From Actinomycetota bacterium (GTDB lineage Bacteria > Actinomycetota > Acidimicrobiia > Acidimicrobiales > JAHWLA01), in the NCBI GenBank assembly GCA_019347595.1, contig JAHWLA010000047.1, positions 1-13,521 on the forward strand: a stretch of DNA of 13,521 nt. Direction: 5' to 3'. This document shows, in pieces, positions 5,049 through 11,000 of the stretch; positions within the stretch are counted from its first letter, which is position 1, and each line of letters starts with the position of its first letter. A model generated the notes under the pieces. It was not told the DNA's origin. It worked only from the letters and a program-made list of their open reading frames with translations, and searched no databases. The translations under genes and the position numbers were made by a program.

Positions 5049-8000
5049 CTAGTTCTCGCTGCAGGCGATGTCCTCGAAGTGGCCCGGCGTGGTCGGGTAG
5101 TCCTTGCCGGAGTTCACCTTCACGTCCTTGTGGTACACGAGGGCGAGCTCCCGGTAGGCCGACGTGGCCGAGTTCTGGACCGCCGAGAGCGACGACCCCA
5201 CGCCGGTGGCGTACGCCAGCCGCTCGAGGAAGTCGATCATCTGCGGGCTGATGGCCCGGATGTCGTTGTAGCCGCCGTAGTCCGGGCTGCAATGCGTGTA
5301 GAGGTTCCACGCACCGGTCCAGTCGATGAGGCGGTCGCCGTCGTTCGGCCCCTGTGTCTCCAGGTTGGCCTGCATGACGTCACGGTCGAAGCCGCCGTAC
5401 ACCCAGTCGATGCCCTGGTTGTGCTGGCGCAACGACTCCTGGACGTTGCCGTCGAGGTCGCTGTACGTCGCCACGGCGTCGTGCCACGACTGCGGGTCGA
5501 CGTCCACCCTCGGGATGTAGTCGAGGATGTCCGCTCCACCGGTGACCACGCCTGCGTCCTTGGCCGGGTCGCCCCCGTGGCCGCCGAAGACGTAGTCGAC
5601 GAGGCTGTCGAATGTGCCGCCCCGGTCCCCTGTGTTCAGAGGATCGTTGCTGCCGCGACCACCCCACATGACGTCGGAGCCGTCGTCGCCGTAGACGTAG
5701 TCGCCACCGCTGTCACCGTTGACGAGGTCGTCGCCGAACGTGCCGTGCAGCGAGTCGTGGTCGGCGCCGCCTCGCAGGAGGTCGTGGCCGCCCTCGTCCC
5801 GCCCGTTGTGGGTGATGACCCGGTTCCCGATGAAGGGACCGCCCACCGATCCGGCCGCCTCGTTGAGGAGGTCGACCCGGCGGTCGAGCGGATGGGCCTT
5901 GAAGGCGTGGTAGGTCACGAACGGGGGCGACGGCGTCGACACCGTGTAGCTGAAGAACGGGCTGGCGGGGTCGGCCATCATCGCCGCCGTCACCAAGGTG
6001 TTGGTGACGCCGCCGCGGTCGCCGATGAGCGAGTCCTCGCCCGGTCCACCGAAGGCCCGGTCGTTGCCGAGCTCGCCGAACAGGTCGTCGTCCTCGCCGT
6101 TGCCCCACAGCTCGTCGTTGCCGTCCTGGCCCCACATGGCGTCGTCGCCTGCGTTGCCCTCCATGACGTCGTTGCCCCACACGCCGGCCGCGGCCGGGGT
6201 GGCGACGTCGAAGCGCTCGGCGTTGCGACGGATGCGTGCGGTGTCCTCGGCAGACGTGTACGTGCCGTACACCGCGCCCAGCAGCTCCCGGACCAGCGAG
6301 CCGTTGTCGCCGAGGACGAAGTCCTGGGCGCCGTCGGCCGAGACCCGGTCGTTGCCGTCACGATGCCCGGCCAGCAGGCTGCCGCCGACGATGTCGTCCT
6401 GGCCGTGCGGCCCCGGGACACCGTCGAGCTGCGGCTGCCCGCTGCTCATGCCCGCCAGCGAGGCAGGCACGGCAGGCACGCCCGCCACCGTGGTGTCCGA
6501 CGGGAGTCGGTCGCCGTAGAAGCGGTCGTTGGCCCCGTTGCCCTCGAGGTAGTCGCCCTCGCTGCCGCCCGACAGCCAGTCGTCGCCGTCCTGGCCGAAG
6601 CCGACGTCGACGGCCTGCCCGCCGGAGATCAGGTCGCCGCCGTAGGCGCCGGCCCGCAGCGAGTCGAGGTCGTAGAGCCTGATCCACCGGTCGGTGGGCT
6701 CCAGCAGACGGCCGTCCGTCGTGAAGTACACGGGCGTGCCTGCCTGCGAGGCGGTGCGAGCCACCACGGCGTTGTCGCCTGCGACCACGTCGTGGCCCTC
6801 GCCGCCGTAGAGGAAGTCGCCGTCGTCGGGATCGCTGCGCTGGGCACCGACCCCGTCGGCGCCGAGGGCGAACGAGCTGCCACCGACCAGGTCGTCCTGG
6901 CCGTCGTTGCCTTCCACCCAGTCACGACCCTGGTCGCCTTCGGCGTAGTCGTCGTGGGCGTTGCCCTTGACCGAGTCGTCGCCGCCCTCACCGAAGAGAC
7001 GGTCGCCGCCGTCGTTGCCCTCGATGCGGTCGCCGCCGCTCACGGCCGCCAGCGCGGCGCCCGTCTTCTCCCGGTCGAACGGCGTGACGGTGCGGACGAA
7101 GCCCTCGCCGTCGTTGCCGTACTTGTGCAGGGTGGTGACATAGGCACCCGAGGTGATGGGACGCACGAGCGTGCCGTTGTCACCGAGGGCGAAGTCCTCG
7201 GCGCCGTCGCCGAAGATGGTGTCCCCGGCGTCACGCTGCCCGGCTCGCTCGCTGCCGCCGATGATGTCGTCCTGCCCGGTCGCGCCCTGGGCGCCGTCGA
7301 GCTGGGCTGCATCCGCGCTCGGGCAACCGGTGAGCGACGCAGGCAGCGTCGGGTCACCCGTCACCGAGGCGTCGGACAGGAGACGGTCGCCGAACACGTT
7401 GTCGACCCCGCCGTTGCCTTGGATGTGGTCGTCCTCCGAGCCACCCGAGATCCAGTCGTCGCCGTCCTGGCCGAAGGCAATGTCCGCGCCTTGGCCACCG
7501 GAGACGGCGTCGGCCCCGAACCGTGTGGCATCGAGGGTCGTGACGTCGAGCAGCTTCACCCACCGGGCCGCCACCACGCCGAGCCAACGCCCGTCCGTCT
7601 GGAACGTCGGGTCGGCCAGGGCCGAGCGGGCGATTGTGGCGTTGTCGGCCGCGATCGCGTCCGCACCGGCGCCGCCGTGGAGGAAGTCGCCGCTGTCGGG
7701 ATCCCCGACGCCCGGCGAGCCGCCGACCTCCGTGGAGGAACCGCCGATGATGTCGTCCTCACCGTCGTTGCCTTCGATGCAGTCGACATCCTGGTTGCCT
7801 TCGAGGAAGTCGTCGTTGGCGTTGCCCTTGATGCAGTCCTGCCCGCCTTCGCCGTAGGCGCGGTCGCTCCCGTCGTTGCCGACGATCACGTCGTTGCCGC
7901 TGACGGCCGCCAGTGCGGCGCCCGTCTTCTCGCGGTCCCGGAGCACGACGCCGCGGGCCCGGGCGCCGGGAATGATGGCGTCGTCGGCCCACTGCGTGGC

Positions 8001-11000
8001 GTCGCCCGGATCGACGATGCGCGTGACGTCGGCGTTGTCGCCGGTGATCACGTCGTGGTCGCCGTTGCCCGCGATGAGCGTCTCACCGGCGTCGGGCGTT
8101 GTGGTGCGCCCGTCGACGGCGGTGGAGCTGCCGCCGATCAGGTCGTCCTGGTCGCCGACGAGGGTCATCGTCAAACGGTCGGCCGAGTCGGAGGGCTGCA
8201 CGACGCCGTCGTCGACCGTGGCGTTGAAGCCGTAGATCGAGTCGTTGCCGCCGTTGCCTTCGACGTAGTCGTCGCCTGCGTTGCCCTCGACGTTGTCGCC
8301 TGCGGCGCCGGCGTAGACGTGGTCGTTGCCGTCACCGCCCTTGACGATGTCGACGCCGCCCTTGTCGGCGTCCACCAAGGCCACGCTGTAGATCGGCGCA
8401 CCGCCCGGCCAGGTGCCCGTGCGCGTGCCCGGCGTGATCGAGCCCATGTCGCCGACCACGTAGTCGTGGCCGGTGTTGCCGTCGATGGTGTCGCCACCGA
8501 GGTGGCCGTAGATGCGGTCGTCGTGGCCGTCGCCGGTGATTGTGTCGTCACCGAAGGTCCCGGCCCCGCCGTCGCTCATGGTCGCCGTGCCGTCGGCGGC
8601 GATGACGCCGTTGTCGCCGATGATCACGTCGTTGGCCGCGTCGCCGCGCATTGTGTCGGCTCCGTCGGCCGCGCTCGGCGAGGCGCTGCCGCCGACCATG
8701 CGGTCGGCATCGCCGTCGCCGTTCATGACGTCGGCGTGGTTGTTGCCCTCCATGTAGTCGGCGTCGATGCCGCCGCGCATGGTGTCGATGTCGTCGCCGC
8801 CGAACATCTGGTCGGCGCCGCTGTCGCCGTGCATCTCGTCGTCGCCGGCGTTGCCGTGCATGACGTCGGCGTGCTTGCCGCCGCGCATGACATCGGCCCC
8901 GCTGCCGCCCGACTCCCAGTCCTCGCCGTCGTCGCCGAAGACGTGATCGGCGCTGCCCTCACCGAAGAGGACGTCGTGATCGGCGCCGCCCTGGAGGCAG
9001 TCGGCCGCGCCGCCCTCGATCCCGGCGGCGGGGTGCTGCACGTAGCCGCAGTTGACCGTCCCGCCGGTGGCGTTGCCTTCGCCCGACACCAGGGCCACAC
9101 GGGTGGCCTGCGATGCCGACGCCCGGGCCGCCCGGTCGGACGAGGCGATGGTGGCGCTGTCGCCGACGATGACGTCGAGACCGGCGCCGCCTGTCACCAC
9201 GTCGCTGCCCGACCCACCGGCCAGGTCGTCGTTGCCGATGCCGCCGTCGACCTTGTCGCGGTTGGCGCCACCGGTGGCCACGTCGTGGCCGGACCGGCCG
9301 AGGATCTCGTCGGCCCCGCTCCCGCCGTTGAAGGTGTCGTTGCCGCCACCCGCCGCGTCGAGGTCGGGGTTGTCGCCGTCGAGGTCGTCGTTGCCTGCGT
9401 TGCCGCAGAGGTCGTCGTGACCGGGCCCGCCGACCATGGTGTCGGCGCCTGCGCCGCCCCACATGTCGTCGTCACCCGGGCCGCCGTCGATCAAGTCGTC
9501 GTTGACCTGCGAGCCCGCGACGTTGCAAGCCAGCACGGCGTCGCCGTACATGTCGTCGTCACCGAAGCCGCCGTCGAGCTGGTCGCCGCCGTCGCCGCCG
9601 ACGATTGTGTCGTTCAGGTCACGGCTCTCGGCCGGGTTGGACGACACGCTCGGGTCGGTGCCGGGACCACCACTGAGGAAGTCGCCGTCGGGGCCGCCGT
9701 CGATGTTGTCTGTGCCCGGGCCGCCGCTGATGCGATCGGCGCCGCCGCTGCCGGTGATCGTGTCGTTGCCCTGGCCGCCGTCGATGTTGTCGGCTTCCGT
9801 GCCGCCCTGGATGTTGTCGCCGCCCTTGCCACCGCTGATCTTGTCGGTGCCGCCGTCGCCACGAAGTGTGTCGCCGGCGTCGCCGCCCGAGATGGTGTCG
9901 GTGTCAGGACCGCCGTGGATCTCGCCCACCGCGGTGAACGGGATCGACGCCGAGGGGCTGTTGAGGTCGGCGTTCTCGTCCTTGCCCGGTTCGAGCAGGA
10001 TCGTGTCGTTGCCGTCGTCGGCGTGGGCGAGGACCTTTGTGATCGCCACGCCGGGGAACGGCGCGCCGGGGCCGTAGACCTGGTACACGCCGAAGGCCTC
10101 GACCGAGTACCGGCCGCCGCCCGCGGGCCGCACTATGACCTTCTCGTCCTTGATGGTGGTGGCCACCTGGCGGGCATCACGCTTCGCCTGGGTGCCGACA
10201 TTGAGCGTGAGGACGCCCGCGCCGTCGAGGTTGGCCAGCTTGGGCTTCGGCGGCGTGCAGGCACCCGAGAACTCCAGCAGTGTCAGCTCGACGATGGTGA
10301 AGTCCCACCGCTCCGAGCCGACGAAGTAGTCGATCTCCAGGAAGAAGCGGAGGAACAGGTCGAGCTGCCCGTGCACCTCGAAGAGGCAGATGGGGTTGGA
10401 GAGCTTGTTGAACACCTCTTCGATGCGGAGCTTGCCGTCCGGCTGTGGTCGGTCGTCGAGGTTGAGGTCGAGCGTGAATCTCAGCCCGCCCTCGATGCCT
10501 GCGCTGGCGATGAACACCGTCACCGCAGCGCGTGCGTACACCTCGCCCACCAGGCTGACCTCGGGCACGTCGACGCCGCTCGAATCGAGGTCGTCGATGA
10601 AGATGCCGTCGAAGAGGTGGACGCCCGAACCGCCGGCCAGCACCTTGCGGATGCCGCTGGTGTCGTAGCCGATGGCGAAACGACCGGACAGCGTCACCGA
10701 GCCGCCGATGCCCGCGGTCACCGGCACGGGGCCGATGAAGAACGGGCCGAAGTCGTAGTTGAAGCCTGCGGTGGCCTGCAGACGACCGACCTCGAAGCGG
10801 ATCAGCGTGATGTCCTGGCCCATGAGGAACCCGAAGATCTGGCCCGCGTCCTCCATGAAGGGGAAGGTGAGGCCGGGGACCCCGAACGTGCCGGGCAGGT
10901 TGTCCTGGGTCGCGGGCTTGGCCGCGTTGACCTTTGTTGTCATCTGGCTGTTGTTGCCGCCGACCGCGGGCTTCGAGAACAGACCGGTCCCCTTGTTGCT

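Larger units (their letters stand above)
5520..9925 (-). repeat. RTX (hemolysin-type calcium-binding) nonapeptide array
   Basis: By hand count roughly 80 nine-residue units of the form G-G/N/D-x-G-x-D-x-hydrophobic-x lie here in runs of about 2 to 14. The cleanest are the first ten (about 9,920-9,650: GGDAGDTLR, GGKGGDNIQ, GGQGNDTIT). Later runs drift to GN.G.D and GD.G.D forms. In known RTX proteins, two adjacent repeats bind Ca2+ through the Gly and Asp residues and build a parallel beta-roll. The DNA is correspondingly repetitive (GTCGTCGCC-like triplets on the plus strand), so assembly errors are a risk. Confidence 0.93.

Noticed and set aside
5520..9925. A CRISPR array or tandem satellite in the regularly repeating DNA
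   Set aside because: The periodicity is 27 bases in frame with RTX nonapeptides, the copies are diverged, and there are no identical repeats with unique spacers.
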